A DNA stretch of 64,000 bases from the NCBI GenBank assembly GCA_948144175.1, contig CANXME010002010.1, positions 3,298,501 to 3,362,500 on the forward strand. The letters run 5' to 3'. Positions 11,685 through 23,045 of the stretch are shown piece after piece. The notes beneath the pieces were generated by a model. It searched no databases. It saw nothing but the letters and a program-made list of their open reading frames with translations, and was not told the origin of the DNA. Source of the stretch: Closterium sp. NIES-65 (lineage: Eukaryota > Streptophyta > Zygnematophyceae > Desmidiales > Closteriaceae). Made by a program: the position numbers and the translations under genes. How positions within the stretch are numbered: the first letter of the stretch is position 1; the number at the start of each line of letters is the position of its first letter.

Positions 11685-11700
11685 CCTAAGCAGCTCAAGC

Positions 11701-11735
11701 GAGTAAGGTAGCTACTACGAGTTAGGTATCTGCGT
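11701..11735. other. Junction between oppositely oriented elements G and H
   Basis: About 35 bp that could not be assigned to either element. It holds near-repeats of GTTAGGT and GGTAG. No LTR or target duplication is seen here, so the head-to-head arrangement came from truncation or rearrangement and not from two clean insertions. Confidence 0.5.
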
Positions 11736-14700
11736 TAGGTCAGGTAGCCTCCCCTTGTGAGTGTCGCTCCTTATCGCACCAGACTCTTCTCTAGCACCAC
11801 CACCTGGGCCACCCCTCCTTTCCACGTCTCCGTGGCATGCACTGTCGCCTCCTTGTGTCTGGTCTTCTCAGGTCTCTCCCTCCCCTCCCTGCCTCCCCTC
11901 CGCCGCCCTGCCTTCCTTGTGTCGAGGGGCGGCAGCGCGCCGCTCCTCACTCCTCCTCGTTTCCCCCGATAGAGGCTCCTCTGCAGACCCTCCACCTGGA
12001 AGTGTGGGGCCTAGCCCGCGTTCGTGGACAGGGCGGTGAGCGGTAATTTCTGCTGGTTGTCGACGACTACTCGCGTTACACCACGGTCTTCCCCTTGCGC
12101 ACCAAGGGTGAGGTCCTTGCTGTTCTGATCCCTTGGATCCGAGCAGTTCGTCTTCAGCTCCGCCGAAGGTTCTGCCAGGACCTTCCTGTCCTACATCTGC
12201 ACTCTGACAGAGGTGGTGAGTTCACCTCCGACCTCTAGCGGGCCTTCTGTCAAGGGGAGGGCATCGAGCAGTCGTTCACGCTTCCGGGCTCACTGCAACA
12301 AAATGGGGTTGCTGAGCGCCGCATTGGCTTGGTCATGGAGATTGCGCATACCTCCGTGATCCATGCGGCGGCTCCCCACTTTCTGTGGCAGTTTGCGGTC
12401 CGGTACACCGCGCAGCACCTCAACCTTTGGCCCTGTGTCTCCTTGACAGAGACCTCGCCCACAGTGCGTTGGACGGGAGAGGTTGGCGATGCGTCGGTGT
12501 TCCGAGTCAGGGGTGCTCGTGCCCTTGTCCGCGATACGTCCGCAGACAAGCTCTCCTTTCGCACCATTCCCTGTGTCTTCCTTGGCTTTGTCCTTGACGC
12601 GCCTGGCTGGCAGTTTTACCACCCCACCTCGCGCCGTGTCTTCCCCTCTTAGGACGTCACCTTTGAAGAATCGGTTCCTTTCTACTGTCTCTTCCCCTAC
12701 CGCACTGCACCTCTCCCTCCCCCGCCGCTTTTCCTCGCTCGAAGTCCCCTTCCAGTAGACCCCCTCCCCCCTCAGGGTCCTGCTCCTTCAGGTGTGTCTC
12801 AGATAGACCCACTCCCCTTGGTTGAGCCTGTAGAGATCACTAGCGATTCAGGTGCTGCTGCGGGTGGTGCTGCTCGAGGTATTGCGTCTGGGGGTGCTGA
12901 GCCTGTGCGTGCGGTGCTAGGGGGTGCGGAGCCTGGGGGTGCTGAGCCTGCGAGTGCGGAGCTTGGGGGTGCTGAGCCTACGAGTGCGGAGCCTGGGGGT
13001 GCTGAGCCGGAGGGTGCCGGGTTTGGGGGTGCTGAGTCTGGGGGTCTCTTTTCACGACGGGGGCCTCTCTCACCATAGCAGCTACGAGAGTGGCTTGCGT
13101 GGTGTACCCGCCTGGGGAGTCGTGCTACTGGAGCTGGAGGTCCTGCTGCGGGAGGTACTGCAGCTCGTGGTGCTGCGGTTGGAACTGCTAGAGCTGCTCG
13201 TCGTGGAGGCGCTGGGAGTGCTGGTGTTTCTAGTTGAGGTGCTCGTACTTGAGGTACTGAAGGTGCCAGGACGGGTGGTGCTGCCGGAGCTGGAGGTGCT
13301 GGTACTGCTGGCGCTGAGGGTCCTGGAGGTGCCCGTCCTGGAGGTACTGGAGCTGCCGGGGTCCGTGGTACTGGAGGCACTGGAGCTGGAGACCCGCTCG
13401 TTGGAGTTCGAGACCTTGGAGCTGGAGTTGCTGGCCCTCGAGGTGCTGGCCCCGGGGGTACGGAGTCTGTTGGTGCTGAGCCTAGGGGTTCTAAGTCTGC
13501 TGGAGGTCCTCCTAGTGCCGCATCGCTGCGGTCACCTCTCTCGCCGCAGCAGCTATGCGAGTGGTTTGCACACCCGCCTTTGGAGTTGCGCTATTGGAGA
13601 TGGAGGCACTGTTGCTGGATGTGCCGGAGATGGATGGCGCTGGAGGTGGAGGCGCTGGAGCTGGGGACCCTGGAGCTGGAGGTGCCGGTTCTGGGGGTGC
13701 TGCTACTCGGGGCACTGGAGCTGGTTGCCTTGGAGCTTATGCAGTCGACCCTGGAGTTGGAGACCCTGGAGCTAGAGGTGCCGGTTCTGGGGGTGCTGCT
13801 GCTGGAGGCCCTGGAGCTGGAGGTTTTGTAGCAGCTGGAGGCGCTTTGAGCTGCTGGTGCTCGTCCTGGAGGTGCTGGAGCTGCCGGAGCTTGTGGTGCT
13901 GCGGGCTTTGGAGCTAGAGGCGCAGGCGCTGGAGGCGCTGGAGATGGAGGCATGGCGTTGGAGGCGCTGGAGCTGGAGGCGCTGGAGCTGGAGGTACTTG
14001 AGCTGGAGGCGCTGGAGCCAGAGGCGCTGGAGCTGGAGGTTCTGGAGCTGCTGGTACTCGTACTGGAGGTGCTAGTGCTGGTGGTACTAGTGCTGGTGGT
14101 GCTGCACAGCCACGACTGTACTTCGCTCCGCCGTCACCGTCGTCTCTGCCACCGCTTGACTCCGCGCTTCGCCAGATTCTTAGCCTCCCGTCTTCTAATA
14201 ATCTCTTGTTACAGCCATGCTCTGCACTGCTTGCTCCTTCTCCTTACAGTGAGCAGACAGACTCGCTTACAGAGCGCCGTTCCCTTGTCTGGCCTGCCTC
14301 GCCTGTTCGTGTGCGTCGCACTGGTAGTCGTGTTCCTCGTGAGCGTCCGCCTCCTGTCCCTGACACGCATGCTATGGCACTTCGTCCTTCCTCTCTTACA
14401 CATCGTGCTCCTGTGCCGTCTCCTCCTGCGTCTTCTCTGCCTGATGTTCAGGACCCTGAGTCTGACGTGGTTCGTGTTGCTCACCCTACTGCCACGCGTC
14501 TGCTAGCTACTATTGTCACTGACCCGTCGTTTGAGTCTGCTGCTGCGTCTGCCTTAGTCTCTGAGCTTGTTGACTTTGCTGCTGCCTGTCGTCTAGATTT
14601 CGCTGCTGGTCTTGTTGCTGAGTCTGAGTCTATTTGACCCCCGTCCGTCGGGGGTGAGTGTGCTCTTGGCACGGACGTCCTTGAGGGCAGGCAGGAGGAC

Positions 14701-15108
14701 TTTGAGTGTCTTGCAGCCGCTGCGCCTCATCTCGTGGCCACGCTGCTTGCCCCTGAGGGAGACCCGGATGCTCCAGACATCCCGACGCCGCGCTCTTACC
14801 CTGAGGCGATCGCGGGTGAGTACTCTTCTCAGTGGCAGACAACCATGGATGCAGAGATGGCATCCTGGAAGTCCACAGGCACTTACGTCGACGCAGTTCC
14901 CCCTCCTGGGGCGAACGTAGTTGATGGCATGTGGATTTTCAGGGTGAAGCGGCCGTCGGGTTATCCGCCTGTCTTCAAGGCTCGTTACGTTGCATGAGGC
15001 TTCAGTGACAGGGAGTTGACTTCTTCCAGACCTTCTCCCCAACCCCGAAGTTGACCACTCTTCGGGTACTGCTGCACGTCGCCGCTCAGTGTGACTACGA
15101 GCTTCACT
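11736..15108 (+). pseudogene. Element H: copia pol remnant (GAG-pre-integrase to RT)
   Basis: It opens at the GAG-pre-integrase sequence that in G reads CECRSLSHQTLLWHH. It passes through integrase (HSDRGGEF near 12200, NGVAER near 12310) with stops at about 12043-12045, 12236-12238 and 12651-12653. It goes on through a very long repeat linker and the RT N-terminal region (WKSTGTYVDAVPPPGAN, near 14865-14910). It stops at DYELHS (15108), where chromovirus sequence takes over in frame. No LTR, gag or RNase H is present. It is closest to G, about 85% identical across integrase by eye. Confidence 0.85.
13110..14110 (+). repeat. Low-complexity GCTGGAGGTGCTGGAG-type tract in element H
   Basis: About 1 kb of near-repetitive GGAGCTGGAGGTGCTGGAG units fills the integrase-RT linker, the longest such tract in the window. 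In one frame it reads Gly/Ala-rich and in another Leu/Glu-rich; neither is likely to be a distinct protein. The matching tract in G is at about 9230-9650 on the other strand. Confidence 0.85.
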
Positions 15109-16576
15109 CACCCGAACGCAATTATCTGATACAGGACCCCGAGATGCTGGCGATCGTGCACGCGTTCAAGGTGTGGCGATGTTACCTCACGGGAGCAGAC
15201 GTGACAGTACGGACAGACCACCAATCACTGCACTACCTTCACGCCCTACCGAATCTCAACCCACGACAGATCTGCTGGTTGGACTATCTGGAGTCCAACT
15301 TCCACTATACAGTCACGTACAAAAAAGGCGCATCGAATATCGCTGATACACTCACACGCCCTACCGCTCAACTCTACGCCATCCTGCTCACCCAAACCAA
15401 CCAACAGTTGACAGACCTATTCACCCACGAATACAGTACCGACCCATTTTTCACGACCTGAAATTCACAGCATTTGGCAAAGGCCAAAGGAGTCTATTAC
15501 GTAAAAGCAAGCACCAACCGCATCTGGGTACCCGCGTACTCACTACTGAGGGAACTATTACTGCAGGAGGCACACGACGGAATTACCTCAGGACATTTTG
15601 GGGTAGAAAAAACGCGACAGCAACTGCAGCGGTATTACAACTGGCTGGAGCTGTTGACCAACGTACAGCATCACGTGGGCTTGTGTCCTACATGTAAGGT
15701 GATGAAGAGCTCACGAAAAAGAAAGGCGGGTTAGGTGCAGCGATTCCGCCGCCCTAGCGCGCCTGGCAGCAGGTTACCATGGATTTCGTCACGGGGTTAC
15801 CTTCAAACCCTAGGGGTAACGACGCGGTTATGGTCGTCGTTGATAGACTGACAAAAATGGCTCACTTCGCTGCATGCAAGAAATAGATCTCGGCTAAAGA
15901 AACGGCTCGCCTGTTCATCGCAGCCGTCATTCGACTACACGGGATAGGTGCCGCGATAATTAGCGACCGTGATACGAAGTTCACCTCCAATTTCTGGAAA
16001 AACCTCTAGGAGCATTTCGGGACCAGGCTACAGTTCAGCTCATCATACCACCCCGAGAACGACGGTCAAACGGAGCGGACCAATCAGACGATGGAGCAGT
16101 TGATTCGGGCCACGTGTGACAACCTAACAACTTGGGAGCAGCAGCTTCTGCTAATCGAGTTCGCCTACAATAACGCCACGTTAGCAACGAGGCAGCAGTC
16201 CCTGCTCTACCTAAACTCCGAGCAAAACCCTACAGTGCCCATGACGCCGAGTCCGGACAACCCAACGCCACGTGCACATATATTTGCTGAGGTTCTGCAA
16301 GCTGCCCGCACCAGAGCCACCAAAGCAATTAAAAAAGCCAATGCCATTGCTAAACGCAACACTGACCGCCACTGCTGCCCAGTCACGTACCAGTCAGAAG
16401 ATTACGTATTACTCGAGACACATAACTTAAGGCTGCATGTCGTGCCGAAAATACGATCGCGCTACTGTGGACCATTCCAAATCATCCACATGATCACCAC
16501 AATTACCGCCCACTTACTGTTGCCGACAGACTGGTACATCCGCCCGTCATTCCACGCCAACCTGCTTCGCCCCTAC
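15109..16576 (+). pseudogene. Chromovirus I pol: RNase H and integrase part
   Basis: The sequence is collinear with B pol. The RNase H end is at 15109-15400 (VRTDHQSLHYL, VTYKKGASNIADTLTRP). The H2C2 zinc part follows (HDGITSGHFGVEKTRQQLQ ... CPTCK). The integrase core is at about 15780-16100 ([23 protein letters not shown]), and the integrase C-terminal domain runs to LLRPY at the J insertion. Stops include TGA 15459-15461 and TAG 15732-15734, plus others in the integrase core. The first residues are contributed by element H. It is a dead copy. Confidence 0.88.
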
Positions 16577-16703
16577 TGTCAAACATTGCATATGTTACTG
16601 TTCTGTAGGCTACAGTGGGTTTAGCCTTAGGGGGAACAACATTCTAGGGTTTTCCTACGTGTACTCCCAATCTTGCTAGTCCAAACACTTCTCATTCTCA
16701 ACA
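16577..16703 (+). repeat. 5' LTR of element J (127 bp)
   Basis: It starts TGTCAAACATTGC and ends TTCTCAACA, followed at once by the primer site. The homologous 3' copy is at 22914-23040. Confidence 0.95.
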
Positions 16704-16755
16704 TGGTATAAAGAGCCTAGGTTAGGGACCTAGGACCGATTACTTAAGGGCCCTC
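16704..16755 (+). promoter_or_regulatory. Primer binding site of J with extended anti-tRNA hairpin
   Basis: TGGTATAAAGAGCC begins right after the LTR and resembles the complement of the initiator tRNA-Met 3' end. It is followed by a 7-bp stem, CCTAGGT/ACCTAGG with loop TAGGG, then GGGCCC at 16748-16753. The same arrangement, with other bases in the stem, occurs in K, D, M and L. Confidence 0.75.
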
Positions 16756-17310
16756 CGTACCGTCTTAGCGCCCTCGAGCGCCTCTCTCCTAGTGTGCCCT
16801 CGCGCGCCCTCCTCTCACGCTGCTCGTTTTGCAGCCCACTAGCAGCCCGAGCGCGGCCCCGCGTTTTTAGCGCGAGTAGGAAATTCGCCGCCTAGGGCGG
16901 CCCGATTTTTTCTCGCGAGCCCCAGCAGGGCGTCGCCCGTAGGCCCCGCTCGCCCCTAGGCCGACGCTCGACCCACCGCAGCCCGCCCGCAGGTTACAGC
17001 CCGAGCGCAGCGTTGATCGCGCGTCGGCTGCTGCAGCTAGCGCTTAGCCGCCGCACGAACCCAGCCGCGGCCCGCGCGCAGCTGCACCCTAGGCGCTGCC
17101 GCGCACCGAGCATAGGCCCGCCGTCGCGCCGCCCTACCTACCCGAGCCGCGCCGCCCGAGCCGCGCCGCCCAAGTCGCGCCGCCCGAGTCGCGCCGCCCT
17201 GACCGAGCCGCGCCGCCCCACCTGCAGCAATTGCTCTTACTGCTCTTACTGCTACTGCTACTGCTTCTGTTACTTCTGCTACTACTACTGCTGCTACTGC
17301 TAGTGCCACT
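16756..17310 (+). other. GC-rich 5' leader of element J
   Basis: About 550 bp of GC-rich, CCGCGCCGCCC-like sequence, ending in a CTGCTACTG-rich stretch just before the gag ATG. No coding signal is seen. It is the counterpart of the longer tandem leaders in K, D, M and L. Confidence 0.7.
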
Positions 17311-20110
17311 ATGGCTAGCCCTACCGTTCTCACGTTTGACTCTGAGGGCCGCTTGATTAAGTTTGACGTTTGGCTCAATGACCTACACCTGTTCCTCCAG
17401 ATCATTGCCAAGGACGATGTTTCCCTGTTTGACCACACGTCTAGCGCCGCTCCCGCACCTGCTGCTACTACTGACAACACTGCTCGCTCACAGTGGCAGA
17501 CCCGTGACGCTCATGCTCGCCTAGCCGTTTGCAGCCACCTACCGTTAGATGAGCGCGAGCACTTTGGCCAGCATAAGACCGCTAAAGAGCTGTACAACGC
17601 TGTAGTTGCACGCTACTCCTCCCCTGCTACTGCTGCGATAGGCCGTCTCTCCCTGCCCTATCTCTTCCCTGATCTGTCTGCTTTTGCCACTGTAGCTGAC
17701 CTCATCACGCACCTCCGTACTAGTGATCTTCGCTACCGTGCCGCGCTTTCCCCTGATTTCCTAGCCAAGAACCCTCCCCCGATGTACCTCACACTCTATC
17801 ACCTAGTCACCCGCCTCCCTGACTCCTTTCGCACTGTCAGGGACCAGTTTCTCGCCCTCTCCGCTACTGACCTCACTGTCGACCTGCTCGAGAAGGAACT
17901 CCTAGCAGCTGAGAAGAGCATTGTAGCTGTAGGTGCCTCTAGTGGCGACCCTCGCACTCCCTTCTTTGAGGGGTGCTCCCCCGTCCCCCTCCTCCCCTCC
18001 GTTGCATCTGCTGCTGCTGTCGACTACTTCGGTGCTGAGGGGGTCGGGGCTGTGTCTGCTCCTAGTGGGAGGCGCAAGGGCGGCAGGGGCAAGGGGGGCA
18101 GGGGTGGCGGAGGTGGTGGTGGGGGCGGCGGTGGTGGAGGGGGTGGAGGCGGCGGGGGTGGTGGCGGTGGTGGGAGTGGTACTGGTGGTGGGGGGGTCGG
18201 TGGCGGAGCTGGGGGTGGTGGCGGCAGCGGTGGTGGGGGTGGCGGGGGTGGTGGTGGTAGTGGTGGCGGCAGTGGAGCTGGTGGCGGGCGCGGTGGAGCG
18301 GTGCAGCGTGGGGGGATTGGAGGTGGCCAGAGGTAGCAGCAGCAGCGTCCCAGTGAGACCCCGTCGTCCCAGCAGCTCCGTGAGTGGTACTCTCAGCGTG
18401 GGGGGTCTGGGGGTGGAGGTACCTGCCCGTACATCATCCGCACACGTGACCGCATTGGCCAGACCTGTGGGAGGTTTCACACGGCGCAGCGATGTTTCTT
18501 TCGCCTCGACGACGCCTGGCGCGAGCAGTTCCGTGACGTCTCTGAGCTGCCCCGCTGGGCTGATCTGCTTAAGAATGGAATTGATATCTTTGCTCTTGAT
18601 TTTGATGCTATCCTTGCTGCTATGTATGCATTGACTATTAGTGTTGAGGGTGAATGCTACCTGAGTGTACCGCCCGACCCGGGTATTGGGACCAGTGAGA
18701 CAGCTACTCTAGGTGCTAGTGCGTCTGCTGCCCTAGGTCCTGGTGAGGCTGCTGCTCTAGGTGCTAGTGAGTCTGCTGCTCCAGGTGCTACTGCGTCTAC
18801 TGAGGCACTACACACCTTCACCCTGGACTCGGGTGCTTCCCGCTGTTTCTTTCGTGACTGCACTGTCCTTGAGCAGCTAGCTCGACCAGTTGTTGTCTCT
18901 CTTGCTGACCCCTCTATGGGCCCAGTCCTTGCGACCTTCTCCACTGTCCTCCCTTGTCCAGCGGTTCCGGCCGGCACCTTGTCGGGTCTTTACCTCCCCT
19001 CGTTCTCTACGAACTTGGTGGCGGGCTCTGCTCTCCAGGACGGGGGTGTTCACCAGTTCACCCCTGCCTATGAGCGTGTGACCCACTGTACGTGTGCTCG
19101 GACGGATCGCCACCTTGCTACCTTTACTCAGCAGCCGGGGTCAGACCTGTACACGCTGACCACTGAGTCCCCTCAGGTAGCTGCGTCTGCGTCTTCATCG
19201 GGTTAGCTGTCAGCCCCCTGCTCGTGTCGCACCCTGTCGCACCAGACCGTCCACCGGCACCACCGCCTTGGTCACCCTTCAGTGCAGCGCCTTCGTGGCA
19301 TGCACTCCCGGTACCTTGTCTCTGGTCTTCCCAGGGTTCTCCCTCCCCTCCCACCCTCGCCTGCTCCTCCCTGTCTTCCTTGTGTCGAGGGGCGGCAGCG
19401 CGCCACTCCGCACTCCTCCTCGTTCCCTCCCACAGAGGCTCCTCTGCAGACTCTCCACCTGGACGTGTGGGGCCCAGCCCGCGTCCGTGGACAGAGCCAC
19501 GAGCGGTACTTCTTGCTGGTCGTCAACGACTACACGCGCTACACCACGGTCTTCCCCTTGCGCACCAAGGGAGAGGTCCATGTTGTTTTGATCCCTTGGA
19601 TCCGCGCTGCTCGTCTCCAGCTCCGTGAGCGGTTCCAGTCAGACTTTCCAGTCCTCCATCTGTACTCTGACAAGGGTGGTGAGTTTTCCTCCGACCTCTT
19701 GGCAGCCTACTGTGCGGAGCACGGCATCCGCCAGACGTTCACTCTTCCGGCCTCTCCACAGCAGAATGGGATTGCTGAGCGCCGTATTGGCTTAGTCATG
19801 GAGGTCGCTCGTACCTCCATGATCCATGCAGCTGCCCTCCATTTTATGTGGCCGTTTGCGGTACAGTACGCTGCGCATCAGCTCAACCTCTGGCCCCATG
19901 TCTCTGCTCCGTAGACCTCGCCCACACTGCGTTGGACGGGGAAGGTTGGCGGTGGATCGGTGTTCCGAGTCTGGGGATGTCGAGCCTTTGTTCGCGATAC
20001 GTCCGCGGACAAGCTCTCCTCCCGTGCCGTTCCCTGCGTCTTTCTTGGCTTTGTCCCTGACGCGCCTGGCTGGCTGTTCTACCACCCCACCTCGCGCCGT
20101 GTCTTCCCCT
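17311..20110 (+). pseudogene. gag-protease-integrase of element J (stops in frame)
   Basis: The ATG at 17311 (MASPTVLTFDSEG) matches the start in K, M, D and L. One frame carries Gag (first ~210 codons, UBN2-like copia Gag), a glycine tract near residues 260-330, the C-X13-C-X3-H-X4-C motif (CPYIIRTRDRIGQTC and on, near 18423-18495), protease LDSGAS near 18823, GAG-pre-integrase, and integrase with DVWGP, SDKGGEF and NGIAER all present. The frame is broken by TAG at 18334-18336, 19204-19206 and 19912-19914. A short deletion near 20110, just before the DVTFDESVPFY stretch, moves the rest to another frame. All three stops are TAG, which fits C-to-T or G-to-A decay. Confidence 0.9.
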
Positions 20111-22680
20111 CAGGACGTCACTTTTGACGAGTCGGTACCCTTCTACCGTCTGTTCCCCTACCGCACTGCGCCGCTTCCCCCCCCCGCCGCTCTTCCTCAT
20201 GCCAGGTGCTACTTCGGTAGACCCCCTCCCTCCCCAGGGTCCTGCTCCCTCAGGTGTTTCCCAGGTAGACCCGGTGTTTCCCAGGTAGACCCGGTCGAGC
20301 CTGTCGAGGTTGCTGTCGACTCTGGTCCTTCGAGTGGTACGGCGTCTGGGGGTGCTGAGACTGGGGGTGCTGAGCCTTGGGGTGCTAAGACTGGGGGTGC
20401 TGAGCCTGGAGGTGCTGAGACTGGGGGTGCTGAGCCTGGGGGTGCTGAGACTCGGTTTGCTGAGCCTGAGGGTGCTGAGCCTTGGGGTGCTGAGCCTGAG
20501 GGAGCTGAGACTGACCGTCGTGCGCCTGGTGACGCTCCCTCTTCACAGCAGCTGCGTGAGTGGTACTCTCAGCGTTATAGCCTCCGGCGTGGGGCTGCTG
20601 GAGCTGCGGGTTCTGCCGGAGTTGGAGCTGGTGGTGCTTCGGGTACTGTGTCGCAGCCGGCGCCTCCCTCCCCACAGCGACTGCGTGAGTGGTACGCTCG
20701 CCGCTGCAGCCTCCGGAGCGGCGCTCCTAGCACTGGGGTGCCGCTCGCTGGAGGCCCTGGAGCGACTGGAGGTACTGGAGCCTCAGGTCCTGGAGGTGCT
20801 CGTACAGGCTGTACTGGAGCTGCTGGGACTGGGGGTTCTGCTAGAGCTAGAGCTGCTAGAGCTGGTGCTACTGGAGGTGCTACTGGTGCTGGAGTTGGAG
20901 CTACAGGTGCAGGCGCTGCTGGAGCTGCCGGTGGAGCTGATGACACTGGGCCTACTGGAGTTGGTGTAGCTGCTGACCCTGGGGTTGGTCGTGCAGGTGC
21001 TGGAGCCGACGGTGCGGCTGGAGCTGGTACTACTGGGGGTACTGGAGTTGGCGCTGCTGGAGCTGCTGGTAGTGCTAAAGGAGTTGGAGCTGCTGCTGGT
21101 GGTTCTGGTGCTGTCTCTGCTGGTTCTGGGGGCGCTTCATTGCCGCGGCCGTACTTCGTTCCGCTTCTTCAGCAGGTTCTTGGTCAGCCTCATCCTCCTT
21201 GTCCTACTCCCTCCTTAGAGTGTCCTCAACCTGTCCAGTGGCAATATCAGTTACAGCCTGCCTCGCCCCTCCCTGGTCCTTCTCCCTACACTGGTCCGAC
21301 AGGAGGTCTTACGGAGCGTCGTGAGCCTGAGTATCGTCCTGTGTCGCCTGAGTGTCGTTCTGCGTCGCATGTTCGTGCTACTCGCACTGGTCGTCGTGTC
21401 CCGCGTCAGCGTCCTCCTGCTGTACCAGGCACTCACCAGATAACACTTCGTCTTTCCACTGCTCCGCAACGGGTCCCCCTGCCTTCTCCTTCTACGTCCT
21501 CTCTTCCTGCCCTTGTTGACCTGGAGTCTGACTCTCTTCGTGCTGCTAGTCCTACTGTCACGCGTCTCCTGGCCACTGCTGTCACTGACCCTTCCTTTGA
21601 GTCTGCTTCTGCGTCTGCCTTAGTTGCTGAGCTTGTCGACTTTGCTGCTCGCTGTCGTCTAGACTACGCTGCTAGTCTTGTTGCTGAGTCTGAGTCTATC
21701 TGTCCTCCGTCCGTCGGGGGTGAGTGTGCTCTAGGCACGGACATCCTTGAGGACAGGCAGAAGGAGTTTGAGTGCTTTGCCGCTGCTGTACCTCATCTCG
21801 TGTCCATGCTGCTTGCTCGTGAGGGAGACCCAGATGCACCAGACATCCTGACCCCGCGCTCTTACGCTGAGGCGATCGCGGGTGAGTACTCCTCTCAGTG
21901 GCAGTCAGCCATGGACGCAGAGATGGCATCCTGGAAGTCCACTAGCACTAACGTCGACGAGGTTCCCCCTCCTGGGGCGAACATCGTCAGTGGAATGTGG
22001 ATTTTCCGGGTGAAGCGGCCGCCAGGTTCTCCGCCTGTCTTCAACGCTCGTTACGTTGCTCGAGGCTTCAGTCAGCGAAAGGGAGAAGACTTCTTCCAGA
22101 CCTTCTCGCCCACCCCGAAGATGACCACTCTTTGGGTGCTACTGCACGTTGCCGCTCAGCGTGACAACGAGCTTCACTCTCTTGAATTCAGCACAGCTTT
22201 CTTGCAAGGCAGCCTGCACGAGGAGATCTGGCTGCGCCGCCCTCCTGGCTTCACTGGGTCGTTTCCTCCTGGTTCCCAGTGGAGCCTCCAGCGTGGCGTT
22301 CTACACATTCGTCTTCAGTTCTCAGCTCCTGTTGTGAGGCTGAGGTCTACGCCACAGCCATGGCTGCACAGGGGTTATGCTGGCTCACCTACCTGCTGTC
22401 CGACTTGGGAGAGAGGCCTCGTTCTCCTCAAATGCTGTTCGTCGACAACAAGGCTGCCATTGCCTTGTGTGAGGAGCACAGTCTGGAGCACAGAACGAAG
22501 CAGATCGCTCTACGTTACTTTCTGGCTCGAGAGTTGCAGCAGCGTGGTCAGCTTCGTCTGTGTTACGTGGCCATTCAGGCCAACACTGCTAATATATTCA
22601 CCAAGGCACTTCAGTCTGGTGATCATCACCGTTTCTGCACTTTGCTAGGGCTTGTGCCCACTTTTCCTCACTTGTTGTAG
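20111..22680 (+). pseudogene. RT-RNase H of element J with catalytic core deleted
   Basis: The frame opens at DVTFDESVPFYRLFPYRT and passes through a GGAEP-type repeat linker (about 20335-20520) and a Gly/Ala-rich part. It reaches RT at WKSTSTNVDEVPPPGAN (about 21930-21980). After the QWSLQR of the RT fingers (about 22292) it jumps directly to RNase H (CCEAEVYATAMAAQ, VDNKAAIALC). By comparison with D about 780 bp are missing, including the YVDD active site. RNase H sits in a different frame and ends with TAG at 22678-22680. J therefore cannot make its own RT. Confidence 0.9.
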
Positions 22681-22787
22681 ACTTTGCCTGTACTGTGATC
22701 TATACACACATATATATATATACCTGCATGCTTGCTAGATATAGATCACTGTGATGCTTGTGTTAAATATATGCCTCTGCATGTGAA

Positions 22788-22913
22788 CTGGCCTTGTGGC
22801 CTCTTGCTTGTGCTCAGAGTGTGTGGTGACGTTGTGATCCACCCTGAGCTTGCTTTGTCTTTCTTGACTGGTCTTGTGACCCCTTACTCTCCCCCACTTT
22901 GCCTATGGGGGTG
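22788..22913 (+). promoter_or_regulatory. Conserved 3' UTR block and PPT of element J
   Basis: The GGCC-TTGT-GGCC hairpin is at 22790-22801, and the CCCCCA/TGGGGG hairpin with the PPT lies directly left of the 3' LTR. It is nearly the same as the A block although the two elements' proteins differ clearly. Confidence 0.75.
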
Positions 22914-23040
22914 TGTCAAACATTGCATATGTTACTGTTCTGTAGGCTACAATGGGTTTAGCCTTAGGGGGTACAAAATTCTAGGGTTTTCCTACTTGTA
23001 CTCCCTATCTTGCTAGTCCAACCACTTCTTATTCTCAACA
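22914..23040 (+). repeat. 3' LTR of element J (127 bp)
   Basis: It begins TGTCAAACATTGC after the PPT and ends CTCAACA, followed by the CCTAC target duplicate. It differs from the 5' LTR at about 7 positions. Confidence 0.95.
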
Positions 23041-23045
23041 CCTAC

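Larger units (their letters stand above)
6642..11700 (-). mobile_element. Element G: decayed copia element, 5' truncated
   Basis: Read on the minus strand it runs from the end of gag (near 11690) through protease, integrase, RT and RNase H to the 3' UTR and a 3' LTR at 6642-6774. The 5' LTR, leader and most of gag are absent. At about 11700 it meets H, a same-family element in the opposite direction. Confidence 0.85.
16577..23040 (+). mobile_element. Element J: copia element with both LTRs, TSD CCTAC
   Basis: It is a complete insertion of 6464 bp. The LTRs are 16577-16703 and 22914-23040, both 127 bp and differing at about 7 positions (about 5.5%). The flanking duplication is CCTAC. It inserted in the chromovirus I integrase end. 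Its coding region carries stops, a frameshift and a deletion of the RT catalytic core. Confidence 0.96.

Noticed and set aside
13110..14110. Leucine/glutamate-rich open frames in H that look like coiled-coil proteins
   Set aside because: They are frame-shifted readings of a GCTGGAGGTG-type tract in a decayed linker.
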